A stretch of DNA of 16,877 nt, taken from an uncultured Anaerostipes sp. GTDB taxonomy: Bacteria; Bacillota; Clostridia; Lachnospirales; Lachnospiraceae. Each line of letters begins with the position of its first letter. Within the stretch, counting starts at the first letter, position 1. Positions 1 to 8,200 of the stretch are shown here, one piece after another. The notes under the pieces were generated by a model that saw nothing but the letters and a program-made list of their open reading frames with translations, made no database searches and was not told the origin of the DNA. A program made the position numbers and the translations under genes. The stretch spans positions 1 to 16,877 of the forward strand of contig CAAEIR010000036.1 of assembly GCA_900756035.1 (NCBI GenBank), read 5' to 3'.

Positions 1-52
1 TGCGAAAGCAGTCATATTTCTTCTTGCATCTGGTCGCATCCTACGCGGAGCG

Positions 53-101
53 TTTTTTATACCATAGGGAAGTTCGGAAAACTTTCCTATGGTATAAAAA
101 A
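53..101. repeat. 49-nt near-perfect palindrome flanked by T and A runs
   Basis: The arms 53-73 and 81-101 pair over about 21 bp with one G/A mismatch and a short loop around 74-80. The left end is T6 and the right end A6, so either strand would give a hairpin ending in U residues. It lies just beyond the GC-rich nrdDG terminator on the minus strand. It could be a second, bidirectional terminator or one copy of a dispersed intergenic palindrome. The sequence alone cannot separate these. Confidence 0.6.
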
Positions 102-126
102 TCCCGCAGAATTTCTTCTGCAGGAT
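95..126 (-). terminator. Rho-independent terminator of nrdDG
   Basis: On the minus strand the arms at 126-116 and 111-101 form an 11-position stem with one mismatch and a four-base loop (GAAA). A run of six T (101-96) follows at once. It lies about 105 nt after the nrdG stop. The stretch 127-230 between stop and stem shows no convincing gene. Confidence 0.8.
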
Positions 127-230
127 AATCTATACATTTTGAAGAGCTCTCTTCCATTTTTCTTTCCGGCTTAGGCATTATATTGCCATATTTGCTTTCT
201 GAAATGCGTTTTCTACATAGTTCTAATCTT

Positions 231-719
231 TCAAGTATTTTTCAGATTTAATATTCTCTGATTTTTGCTTCCCCGGAATTCTAATGTAATATCTTTTTTT
301 GCCTCCACAAATTCCCCATCGACCAGAACATCTATATAAGACAACATCTCCTCTGTGTCGTTGGTATAAACCTTTCCGCCACTCTTTAAATCTGTGTCAT
401 AAGTATACCCGGTATAACACCAGATCGTCTTCTCGGGATATCTGCTGCTGATTTTCTTCAGAAGACCTCTTAAAACTTGTTGATTTTCCGGTTCAAACGG
501 TTCTCCTCCGAGCAGAGAAAAACCTTCTATATATTCCGGTTCCAACAGACTTAAAATCTCTTCTTCTGTCTGTTTTGTGTAGGGTTTTCCATAATCAAAA
601 TCCCACGTCTCCCGATTAAAACATCCCGGACAACGATTCCGGCATCCTGAAACAAACAGGCTGACTCTGACTCCGGGACCGTTGGCAATATCACATTTCT
701 TAATTTCTCCGTAATTCAT
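231..719 (-). CDS. nrdG: Anaerobic ribonucleoside-triphosphate reductase activating protein
   Basis: A radical-SAM activase that uses a 4Fe-4S cluster and S-adenosylmethionine to place the glycyl radical on NrdD. The protein is 162 aa, normal for the short NrdG family. Near the N-terminus is the cluster motif CX3CX2C (C26, C30, C33), in the segment SGCRNRCPGCFN. A GGE motif (LLGGEPF, about residue 69) is the usual SAM-contacting segment. It starts 12 nt after the nrdD stop, with an AAGGA site 7 nt before the ATG, so it is almost certainly co-transcribed with nrdD and shares its control. A GC-rich terminator follows. The assignment is secure from motif, length and neighbour. Confidence 0.96.
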   Translation of the reverse strand: MNYGEIKKCDIANGPGVRVSLFVSGCRNRCPGCFNRETWDFDYGKPYTKQTEEEILSLLEPEYIEGFSLLGGEPFEPENQQVLRGLLKKISSRYPEKTIWCYTGYTYDTDLKSGGKVYTNDTEEMLSYIDVLVDGEFVEAKKDITLEFRGSKNQRILNLKNT

Positions 720-731
720 CCTTCTATCCTT

Positions 732-2918
732 CTATAAATGAAGTACCCTGTCTTTGATTTCCTGTGTACGTCCCTGATTCCAGAACTGTGTTCCGATATA
801 ACCACAGGTGCGTCTTGCCACAAACATCTGATCCTGATCTGTATTTCCGCAATTCGGGCATTCCCAGACCAGTTTTCCTGACTCTTCTTCCTTAATTAAA
901 ATCTGTCCGTCATATCCGCAGCATTCACAGTAGTCGCTCTTTGTGTTAAGCTCTGCATACATAATATTATCATAGATAAACTTCATCACAGATAATACCG
1001 CCTTAAGATTATTCTGTAAATTCGGAACCTCTATATAGCTGATGGCTCCTCCCGGTGAAAGTTTCTGAAATTCAGACTCAAAAGACAGCTTACTGAAGGC
1101 ATCAATCTCTTCAGACACATGAACATGATAGCTGTTGGTAATATAATTCTTATCTGTTACTCCCGGAATAATTCCGAAACGTTTTTGCAGACATTTTGCA
1201 AATTTATAGGTAGTGGATTCCATCGGTGTACCATAAACGGAGTAACTGATATTTTCCTCTGCCTTCCACTGGGCACATTTATCGTTTAACTTCTGCATAA
1301 CCTTTAGAGCAAAATCTTTTCCTTCCGGTGATGTATGAGATTTTCCTGTCATTCGCACACACATCTCATAGAGACCTGCATATCCAAGAGAAATAGTAGA
1401 GTATCCGTCATAGAGAAGCTTATCGATCGTCTCTCCCTTTCGAAGTCTTGCCAATGCTCCATGCTGCCAGAGGATCGGCGCTACATCAGAGACAGTTCCC
1501 AGAAGTCTTTCATGGCGGCACCGCAGTCCACGATGACACAGTTCCAGACGTTCCTCTAAAATATCCCAGAATTTTTCCATATCTCCATCTGATGTACATG
1601 CCACATCCACCAGATTAATGGTCACGACTCCCTGATTAAAACGTCCGTAAAACTTATGACTTCCGTCAGGATTTCTCTGTGAATCTTCTACGGTTAAGAA
1701 AGACCGGCATCCCATACAGGTATACACCTCTCCCTGTTTTAAGGAACGCATTACCTTTGCAGAAATATAATCCGGCACCATACGCTTCGCCGTACATTTT
1801 GCCGCAAGTTCCGTCAAGTGCCAATATGGAGCATCTTCTGTTACATTGTCCTCATCCAGCACATAAATTAACTTTGGAAATGCCGGAGTAATCCATACTC
1901 CTTTTTCATTTTTAACACCCTGAATTCTCTGCTTCAGCACTTCCTCAATTACCATAGCAAGATCATCTCTGGTTCTTCCTTTTGGAACTTCATCCAGATA
2001 CATAAAAACTGTAACAAATGGCGCCTGCCCATTGCAGGTCATCAATGTCACCAGCTGATACTGTATCGTCTGGATTCCCTGTTGAATCTCATCGTGAAGT
2101 CTCATCTCCGTAATCTGATCGATTACAGCCTCATCCATGGATTCTCCGGTTGCTTCACGCTCCCGAATAACATTCTGACGGAGTTTTTTTCGGCTCACAT
2201 CTACAAACGGCGCCAGATGTGCCAATGTAAAAGACTGTCCTCCGTACTGATTACTTGCCACCTGTGCAACAATCTGTGTTGTTACATTACATGCGGTAAA
2301 AAAGGAATGTGGTTTTTCAATCATTGTCTCACTGATAACAGTTCCGTTCTGAAGCATATCTTCCAGATTAATCAAATCACAGTTATGTTCCTTCTGGGCA
2401 AAATAATCTGAATCATGGAAATGGATAATTCCTTCTTCATGGGCTTTGATAATCTCATCCGGAAGAAGCACTCTCTTTGTCAGATCCTTGCTGACTTCTC
2501 CTGCCATGTAATCTCTCTGAGTCGAATTAATCACCGGATTTTTGTTGGAATTTTCCTGATTTACTTCTTCGTTAATATTCTCAAGAAGTGATAAAATTCC
2601 ATCATCTGTTGTGTTTGATTTTCTCTTCAGCTCTCTCTTATACCGATATCTTACATATTTCTGTGCCACTTCATAGCCCCGCATCTCCATAATACCCGTC
2701 TCAACCATGTTCTGGATATCTTCTACATTCACGGCATGAGAAGATCTCTGTACCTGATCTGCCACATTATCTGCCACAGCAATAATCTGATACTGATTCA
2801 TCTGATGGATGTTAGGCACTTCCTGATTGGCTTTTGTAATCGCATTGACGATCTTCTGTAAATCAAAATCAACCTCTTCCCCGTTTCTCTTGATGATTTT
2901 TGTTCTTACTTCATTCAT
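732..2918 (-). CDS. nrdD: Anaerobic (class III) ribonucleoside-triphosphate reductase
   Basis: Reduces ribonucleoside triphosphates to deoxyribonucleotides without oxygen, using a glycyl radical. The protein is 728 aa. Residues 1 to about 95 look like an ATP-cone regulatory domain (starting KIIKRNGEEVDF). C180 in HNCDLINLEDML fits the radical-bearing active-site cysteine, and TCMGCRSF (C401/C404) fits the second active-site cysteine region. A zinc site near the C-terminus is visible as C664, C667, C687 and C690. The glycyl radical loop is RRTCGYIG with G706. The start has an AAGGGAG site but with an unusually long 12-nt gap. The upstream region carries NrdR-type boxes, so NrdR repression is likely. 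nrdG follows after 12 nt. Confidence 0.97.
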   Translation of the reverse strand: MNEVRTKIIKRNGEEVDFDLQKIVNAITKANQEVPNIHQMNQYQIIAVADNVADQVQRSSHAVNVEDIQNMVETGIMEMRGYEVAQKYVRYRYKRELKRKSNTTDDGILSLLENINEEVNQENSNKNPVINSTQRDYMAGEVSKDLTKRVLLPDEIIKAHEEGIIHFHDSDYFAQKEHNCDLINLEDMLQNGTVISETMIEKPHSFFTACNVTTQIVAQVASNQYGGQSFTLAHLAPFVDVSRKKLRQNVIREREATGESMDEAVIDQITEMRLHDEIQQGIQTIQYQLVTLMTCNGQAPFVTVFMYLDEVPKGRTRDDLAMVIEEVLKQRIQGVKNEKGVWITPAFPKLIYVLDEDNVTEDAPYWHLTELAAKCTAKRMVPDYISAKVMRSLKQGEVYTCMGCRSFLTVEDSQRNPDGSHKFYGRFNQGVVTINLVDVACTSDGDMEKFWDILEERLELCHRGLRCRHERLLGTVSDVAPILWQHGALARLRKGETIDKLLYDGYSTISLGYAGLYEMCVRMTGKSHTSPEGKDFALKVMQKLNDKCAQWKAEENISYSVYGTPMESTTYKFAKCLQKRFGIIPGVTDKNYITNSYHVHVSEEIDAFSKLSFESEFQKLSPGGAISYIEVPNLQNNLKAVLSVMKFIYDNIMYAELNTKSDYCECCGYDGQILIKEEESGKLVWECPNCGNTDQDQMFVARRTCGYIGTQFWNQGRTQEIKDRVLHL

Positions 2919-2930
2919 GGCTTATGGCAT

Positions 2931-2937
2931 CTCCCTT
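2931..2937 (-). promoter_or_regulatory. Ribosome binding site of nrdD, long spacing
   Basis: AAGGGAG lies 12 nt before the nrdD ATG, longer than the 5-9 nt seen elsewhere in this window. An ATG sits directly after it, but it opens only ATG-CCA-TAA (2930-2922) and so is not a gene start. No closer Shine-Dalgarno sequence is visible. Confidence 0.5.
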
Positions 2938-3028
2938 ATCTTTCTTTTTAGATATCCGGTGCACGATAAATCCCTCTCTCCGTCCTGTAAACACTCTACG
3001 TTCGGTTCTCCGGGCTTCAGAATAAGCA

Positions 3029-3044
3029 GCACTAAATATCGAAT
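3029..3044. promoter_or_regulatory. Probable second NrdR box
   Basis: GCACTAAATATCGAAT matches about 11 of 16 positions of the NrdR box pattern ACAC-W-ATATAT-W-GTGT. It starts 30 bp from the strong box at 3059. NrdR boxes usually occur in pairs about three helical turns apart, so the spacing supports it although the match alone is modest. Confidence 0.5.
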
Positions 3045-3058
3045 TGTTTTTACACTAA

Positions 3059-3074
3059 ACACTATATCTTGTGT
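3059..3074. promoter_or_regulatory. NrdR box (operator of nrdDG)
   Basis: ACACTATATCTTGTGT matches 15 of 16 positions of the known NrdR box pattern. It lies 141 bp upstream of the nrdD start. NrdR is the ATP-cone repressor that controls ribonucleotide reductase genes in most bacteria. The minus-strand hexamer TATAGT (3066-3061) inside this box could be a -10 element, but I find no good -35 for it. Confidence 0.8.
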
Positions 3075-3131
3075 TTTCTCTTCTTATCTTACACTATTTT
3101 GATCTAAAATGGAAGAGGAATTTTATGAAAA

Positions 3132-3692
3132 TTAAAAAATCCCCAGATGTTCGAACAAGATTTTAAAACCTAAAAGTACCAGAATAATGCCGCCTGCAAG
3201 CTCTGCTTTGGACTTATATTTTACTCCAAAAATATTTCCGATTTTTACTCCGCATGCAGAAAGTGAAAAAGTGCAGACTCCTATGATTGATGCTGCCTGA
3301 AGAATTTGTACATTCAGAAAAGCAAAGGTAATTCCGACTGCCAAGGCATCAATACTGGTTGCCACCGCCAGCAAAAACATCTCTCTAACTGCCAGAGATC
3401 CATCCTGACACTCCTCCTCTTTTGAACAGGCTTCTCTGATCATATTTATTCCGATCAGTCCCAGCAAAAAAAAGGCAATCCAATGATCTACCGATGTAAT
3501 CTGATCTTTAAATTGTGTACCCAGAAAATACCCCAAAACCGGCATCAGTGCCTGAAATCCTCCAAACCAAAGACCTACAGTCACAGCTTTTCCAAATGGG
3601 ACTTTTTTCATGGCAAGTCCTTTACAGATTGATACGGCAAAAGCATCCATCGAAAGTCCAACAGCCAAAACTAGCAATGTTATTAAATTCAT
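3132..3692 (-). CDS. mntP: Manganese efflux pump MntP
   Basis: An inner-membrane exporter that lowers cytoplasmic Mn2+. The protein is 186 aa, the usual MntP (YebN) length, and hydrophobic enough for six membrane segments. It shows the two family signature stretches, GLSMDAFAVSICKG (acidic D16) and ATSIDALAVGITFAF (acidic D115), which form the internal repeat of the fold. The start is supported by AGGAG 9 nt upstream of the ATG. It is transcribed away from the CNNM/CorC-type transporter at 3871, so two metal-export-type genes share one control region. I see no yybP-ykoY manganese riboswitch in the short leader. No clear terminator follows, so read-through towards nrdD is possible. Confidence 0.92.
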   Translation of the reverse strand: MNLITLLVLAVGLSMDAFAVSICKGLAMKKVPFGKAVTVGLWFGGFQALMPVLGYFLGTQFKDQITSVDHWIAFFLLGLIGINMIREACSKEEECQDGSLAVREMFLLAVATSIDALAVGITFAFLNVQILQAASIIGVCTFSLSACGVKIGNIFGVKYKSKAELAGGIILVLLGFKILFEHLGIF

Positions 3693-3753
3693 AATCTATT
3701 TCTCCTCTTAAGTTTTAGAATGTTTTTTTTGCACAGTCTACAGTCTCCTATCT

Positions 3754-3782
3754 GGTATATCATATAACGCTCCGATTGACAA
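3754..3782 (-). promoter_or_regulatory. Possible mntP promoter
   Basis: On the minus strand TTGTCA (3782-3777) is followed after 17 nt by TATACC (3759-3754). The -35 is good and the -10 weak. TATGAT, which overlaps the spacer, is a better -10 but would then lack a matching -35. Only a tentative call. Confidence 0.35.
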
Positions 3783-3790
3783 CCAGAACC

Positions 3791-3819
3791 TTGACACTTT
3801 CTCCATTCTTTCGTAAAAT
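3791..3819 (+). promoter_or_regulatory. Sigma-A promoter of the CNNM transporter gene
   Basis: TTGACA (3791-3796), a 17-bp spacer and TAAAAT (3814-3819) make a near-consensus promoter. The start of transcription is expected near 3826, giving a leader of about 45 nt. The -10 lies inside the left arm of the inverted repeat 3814-3856. Confidence 0.75.
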
Positions 3820-3856
3820 AGTAATAATTGTATCAGAAAACAAAATTACTATTTTA
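3814..3856. repeat. 12-bp perfect inverted repeat around a promoter -10 and RBS
   Basis: TAAAATAGTAAT (3814-3825) and ATTACTATTTTA (3845-3856) are exact reverse complements, separated by 19 nt. The left arm contains the -10 hexamer. The right arm ends at the first base of the AGGAGG ribosome site (3856-3861). If transcription starts near 3826 the left arm is not transcribed, which favours a DNA operator over an RNA hairpin. Confidence 0.65.
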
Positions 3857-3870
3857 GGAGGGATTTTACT

Positions 3871-5151
3871 TTGGACCCCAGTGTCATATTTAATTTAGTC
3901 GCAATTATTATTTTACTGTCACTTTCTGCATATTTTTCATCTGCAGAAACATCATTGACTACAGTAAACCAGCACGCAATTCGTGCTATGGCAGAGGACG
4001 GAAACAAACGGGCAGAGATTGTATTAAAACTTGTGGAAAATCCGAGCCAGATGCTCTCAAGCATTCTTGTCGGAAATAACCTTGTGAATATTTCTGTAAC
4101 CTCTCTTTCCACGACTCTTGCAATCGAAATTTTCGGTAGTATGGGAGCAGGAATTGCCACCGGTGTTATGACTGTGCTTGTCTTGATTTTCGGTGAAATA
4201 ACACCGAAAACTTATGCGACAATTAATAACACCAAACTTGCATTAAATTATGCCCCGAGTATCTATGTCGTAACAAAACTTTTTACTCCGGTTGTATTTC
4301 TCATTAATAAAATGTCCACAGCTCTTTTGATGATTTTTCGTATTGATTCCAAACAATCCAAAAGAGTTATGACTGAGAGAGAACTTCGCACCATTGTAGA
4401 TGTCAGTCATGAAGATGGTGTCATTCAGGATGAAGAAAAAAATATGCTGAATAATGTCTTTGACTTTAAGGAATCTATCGCCAAAGATATTATGATTCCA
4501 CGAATTGATGTATCATTTGTGTCTGTCGACGCTACTTACGAAGAAGTTCTTGATACTTTCCGTGAAGCAGGTTTTTCCAGACTTCCCGTCTATGAAGGCA
4601 GTAAAGATCATGTTATCGGAATCGTTTATTTTAAAGACGTATATTTTTACCGCACAAAACACCGCGGTGAGATCTTTCACCTGAATGATGTTCTGCGCAA
4701 ACCGTTTTTTACTTACGAGACACAGAAGGTTTCCAGTCTTCTTTCCCAGATGCGTGAGAAGTCTGTAAGTTTTTCGATTGTTCTCGATGAGTACGGTGTT
4801 ACTGCCGGATTAATTACTCTGGAAGATATTGTAGAAGAAATATTTGGAGAACTCCGTGATGAGTATGATGAGTCTGAAGAAGAGACTTTCCAGGAATTAG
4901 AGGACGGATCTTATCTCGCCGCTGCATCCATCAAACTGGATGATCTGGACGATCTCTTAGATACTGATATTGATTCCGAGGATTATGATTCTCTCGGAGG
5001 TTATATTATCGAATTATTGGATCATCTCCCGGAAGAGGGAGAAATTGCCGAGGATGACAATTTTATTTTCCATGTCAAAACCGTAGAAAAGAATCGAATT
5101 GAAACGATTCATATTGCCCGCAAAGATCCGCCATCTAAAGAAAAAGAATAA
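3871..5151 (+). CDS. CNNM/CorC-type (DUF21-CBS) ion transporter
   Basis: Membrane protein of the CNNM/HlyC-CorC family, whose characterised members export or sense Mg2+ (for example MpfA in Staphylococcus). It is often annotated 'hemolysin', which is misleading. Of its 426 aa, about 1-180 is the DUF21 membrane domain with the conserved LVGNNLVNIS (66-75) and FGEITPKTYA (107-116). Two CBS domains cover about 200-325, from MIPRID (208) to LDEYGVTAGLITLEDIVEEI (305-324). A CorC_HlyC domain with DYDSLGGYII (371-380) ends the protein. The start is TTG with AGGAGG 9 nt upstream. It diverges from mntP, suggesting a metal-homeostasis pair. The metal substrate cannot be told from sequence. Confidence 0.92.
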   Translation: MDPSVIFNLVAIIILLSLSAYFSSAETSLTTVNQHAIRAMAEDGNKRAEIVLKLVENPSQMLSSILVGNNLVNISVTSLSTTLAIEIFGSMGAGIATGVMTVLVLIFGEITPKTYATINNTKLALNYAPSIYVVTKLFTPVVFLINKMSTALLMIFRIDSKQSKRVMTERELRTIVDVSHEDGVIQDEEKNMLNNVFDFKESIAKDIMIPRIDVSFVSVDATYEEVLDTFREAGFSRLPVYEGSKDHVIGIVYFKDVYFYRTKHRGEIFHLNDVLRKPFFTYETQKVSSLLSQMREKSVSFSIVLDEYGVTAGLITLEDIVEEIFGELRDEYDESEEETFQELEDGSYLAAASIKLDDLDDLLDTDIDSEDYDSLGGYIIELLDHLPEEGEIAEDDNFIFHVKTVEKNRIETIHIARKDPPSKEKE

Positions 5152-5194
5152 AAAAAGCCGTTACTCTATTTTTATCTAGAGTAACGGTTTTTTT
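5150..5194. terminator. Bidirectional terminator between CNNM gene and purL
   Basis: An 11-bp perfect stem (5158-5168 with 5177-5187) with an 8-nt loop is flanked by an A run on the left and T7 on the right (5188-5194). It works in both directions and serves the plus-strand transporter gene ending at 5151 and the minus-strand purL ending at 5210. Confidence 0.9.
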
Positions 5195-5209
5195 CTGCTT
5201 ATTTATTGT

Positions 5210-8200
5210 TTATTTAAAATATTCCACTCCGGATTCAAAGATTTTCTGATCTTTTAATCCAACAATGTTCATTCCTACATAGTCATCACGTCTCTCAGAG
5301 TGTCCCATTTTTCCGAGAACTCTTCCGTCCGGACTTGTAATTCCCTCAATCGCATGATAAGAACCATTTGGATTGAAGTCTTCATTCATCGTCGGATCTC
5401 CGCTTAAGTCTACATACTGTGTAGCAACCTGTCCGTTTTCGAATAACTTCTGAATCACATCTTCATCAGCTACAAAACGTCCCTCTCCATGAGAAACCGG
5501 AATGCTGAATACATCGCCCACATTTACATTATTGAACCAAGGAGAAAGATTTGATGCAATTCTTGTATATGCAACCTTAGAAATATGTCTTCCAATGCGG
5601 TTCGTTGTCAATGTCGGTGATTTTGCAGACTGTTCTACAATCTTTCCTTCCGGAACTAATCCAAGCTTAATCAGCGCCTGGAATCCATTACAAATACCAA
5701 GTGCCAGTCCATCTCGCTTGTTCAGTAAATCCATGACAGCTTCTTTCAGTTTTTCATTGCGGAATGCTGTAGCAAAGAATTTTGCAGAACCATCCGGTTC
5801 ATCTCCTGCACTAAAGCCTCCCGGGAACATAATAATCTGAGATTCTTTGATTGCTTTTTCAAAGACCTCTACAGAATCACGAATTCCCTGAGCATCCAGA
5901 TTCTTAAATACCTTTGTGATAACATCAGCGCCGGCTCTTTCGAAAGCTTTTGCAGAATCATATTCACAGTTGGTTCCTGGGAATACCGGAATAAAGACTG
6001 TCGGTTTTGCAACCTTATTCTTACATACGTAAATATTTCCTTTCACATAGTTGCGTGTTGTGTCAAGAATTTCCTGACTTCCCTCAGATTTTGTCGGGAA
6101 TACATTCTCTAACGGTTTGGTCCATATTTCAATCGCTTCATCCAAGGATACAGATTCTTCTCCGAATACAAATTCATGTTTCTCTGTAATTTCACCAATT
6201 AATAAACCTGGGATTCCAAGCTTATGAATGTCTCTGGTATCCATTTCTACTACGAAGGAACCAAACTTCGGCTCAGTTAAATCTTTTAATTCCAATTCTT
6301 CATCAAAGACCACACCGTATTTATTTCCGAATGCCATCTTGGCAACCGCCTCTAAGGCTCCACCGCCGCCGATTGCATAAGCTGATTTAATACTCTTGTC
6401 TTTGATCAGTTTCTGAATTCTCTTATAAACTTTCTTCACTTCACTGTAAATCGGCAGATTGTATGCATCAACCGGAATACAGATACGGACCAGACGGTTA
6501 CCCGGTTTCTTAAGTTCCGGTGTAATAATATCTGTTGTCTTTGCCACATCAACCGCAAAAGAAACCAGAGTCGGAGGTACATCAATATCGTTAAAGGTTC
6601 CTGACATACTGTCTTTTCCTCCGATAGAAGGAAGTCCGAATCCGATCTGTGCCTGATATGCTCCAAGCAATGCAGCAACCGGCTGTCCCCATCTAGTCTT
6701 ATCTTCTCCAAGACGTTTGAAATATTCCTGGAAAGTCAGACGAATCTTTCTGTAATCTCCTCCGGATGCAACAATTTTTGCAATAGATTCTGTAATTGCA
6801 TAAACTGCTCCGTGGAACGGACTCCATTTTGACAAATATGGATCAAATCCATAACTCATCATTGTTACAGTATCTGTTTTTCCGTGAAGTACCGGAAGCT
6901 TCGCAATCATTGTCTGAATTGGTGTCAGCTGATATTTTCCACCATACGGCATTGTTACCGTTCCTGCTCCGATCGAACTGTCAAAACGCTCAACCAGTCC
7001 TTTCTGAGAGCATACATTTAAGTCTGATAAAGTACTCTTGCATACTTCTTTGAAAGATTCTGTCTCTTCTGTCTGATTAAAGTAAGACTCAACACGATGT
7101 GGAATCTCTACAAATACTTCTGTTTCCTGATGAGCACCGTTAGTATCCAAAAATGCTCTTGAAATATTTACAATTTCTTTTCCTCTCCATGTCAGAACCA
7201 GCCGCGCTTCTTTTGTAACTTCCGCTACTGCAACTGCCTCTAAGTTCTCTTCTTCTGAATACACAAGGAACTGATCCACGTCTTTTGCATCTACAACAAC
7301 CGCCATACGTTCCTGAGACTCAGAAATCGCAAGTTCTGTTCCGTCAAGTCCCGCATATTTCTTCGGAACTTTATCAAGATTTACAACCAGACCGTCTGCC
7401 AGTTCTCCGATTGCAACGGAAACTCCGCCTGCTCCAAAGTCATTACATTTCTTAATTAAGCGGCTGACTTCTTCTCTTCTGAATAATCTCTGAATCTTAC
7501 GCTCTGTCGGCGGATTACCTTTCTGAACCTCAGCACCGCAAGTCTCAATCGATTCTTCGGTATGAACCTTAGAAGATCCTGTTGCTCCTCCACAGCCGTC
7601 ACGTCCGGTTCTTCCTCCCAGAAGAATGATGATATCTCCCGGATCAGAATTCTCCCGGATAACGTTCTTTCTCGGAGCTGCTCCCATAACCGCACCGATC
7701 TCCATACGTTTAGCAACATAATCCGGATGATAGATTTCATTCACCAGTCCTGTCGCAAGACCAATCTGATTTCCATAAGAGCTGTATCCGTTGGCTGCAC
7801 CATTTACAATCTTATGCTGTGACAGTTTTCCTTTTAATGTATCCTTTAACGGAACAGTCGGATCTGCGGCTCCAGTCACACGCATTGCCTGATAAACATA
7901 AGAACGTCCGGAAAGCGGATCTCTGATTGCTCCTCCAAGACAAGTTGCGGCTCCTCCAAACGGCTCAATCTCTGTCGGATGATTATGAGTTTCATTCTTA
8001 AAGCTTACCAGCCACTCTTCTTCTTTTCCGTCAATTTCAACCGGAACAACAATACTGCAGGCATTGATCTCATCGCTCTCTTCCATATCAGCGATCTTAC
8101 CTTCTTTTTTCAGACGCTTCATGGCCATCAGTGCAATATCCATCAGGCAAACGAACTTATCGTCACGCTCTGCATAGAGATCTTCAAAATCATCCATATA

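Noticed and set aside
41..178. 45-codon frame on the minus strand downstream of nrdG
   Set aside because: It has no Shine-Dalgarno sequence, runs straight through the nrdDG terminator and the palindrome, and the protein resembles nothing I know.
3721..3730. T-rich run upstream of mntP as a terminator
   Set aside because: No GC-rich stem adjoins it on either strand, and it lies in the short mntP leader.
3849..4160. 103-codon minus-strand frame inside the CNNM gene
   Set aside because: A shadow frame antisense to a well-conserved membrane domain, without its own signals.
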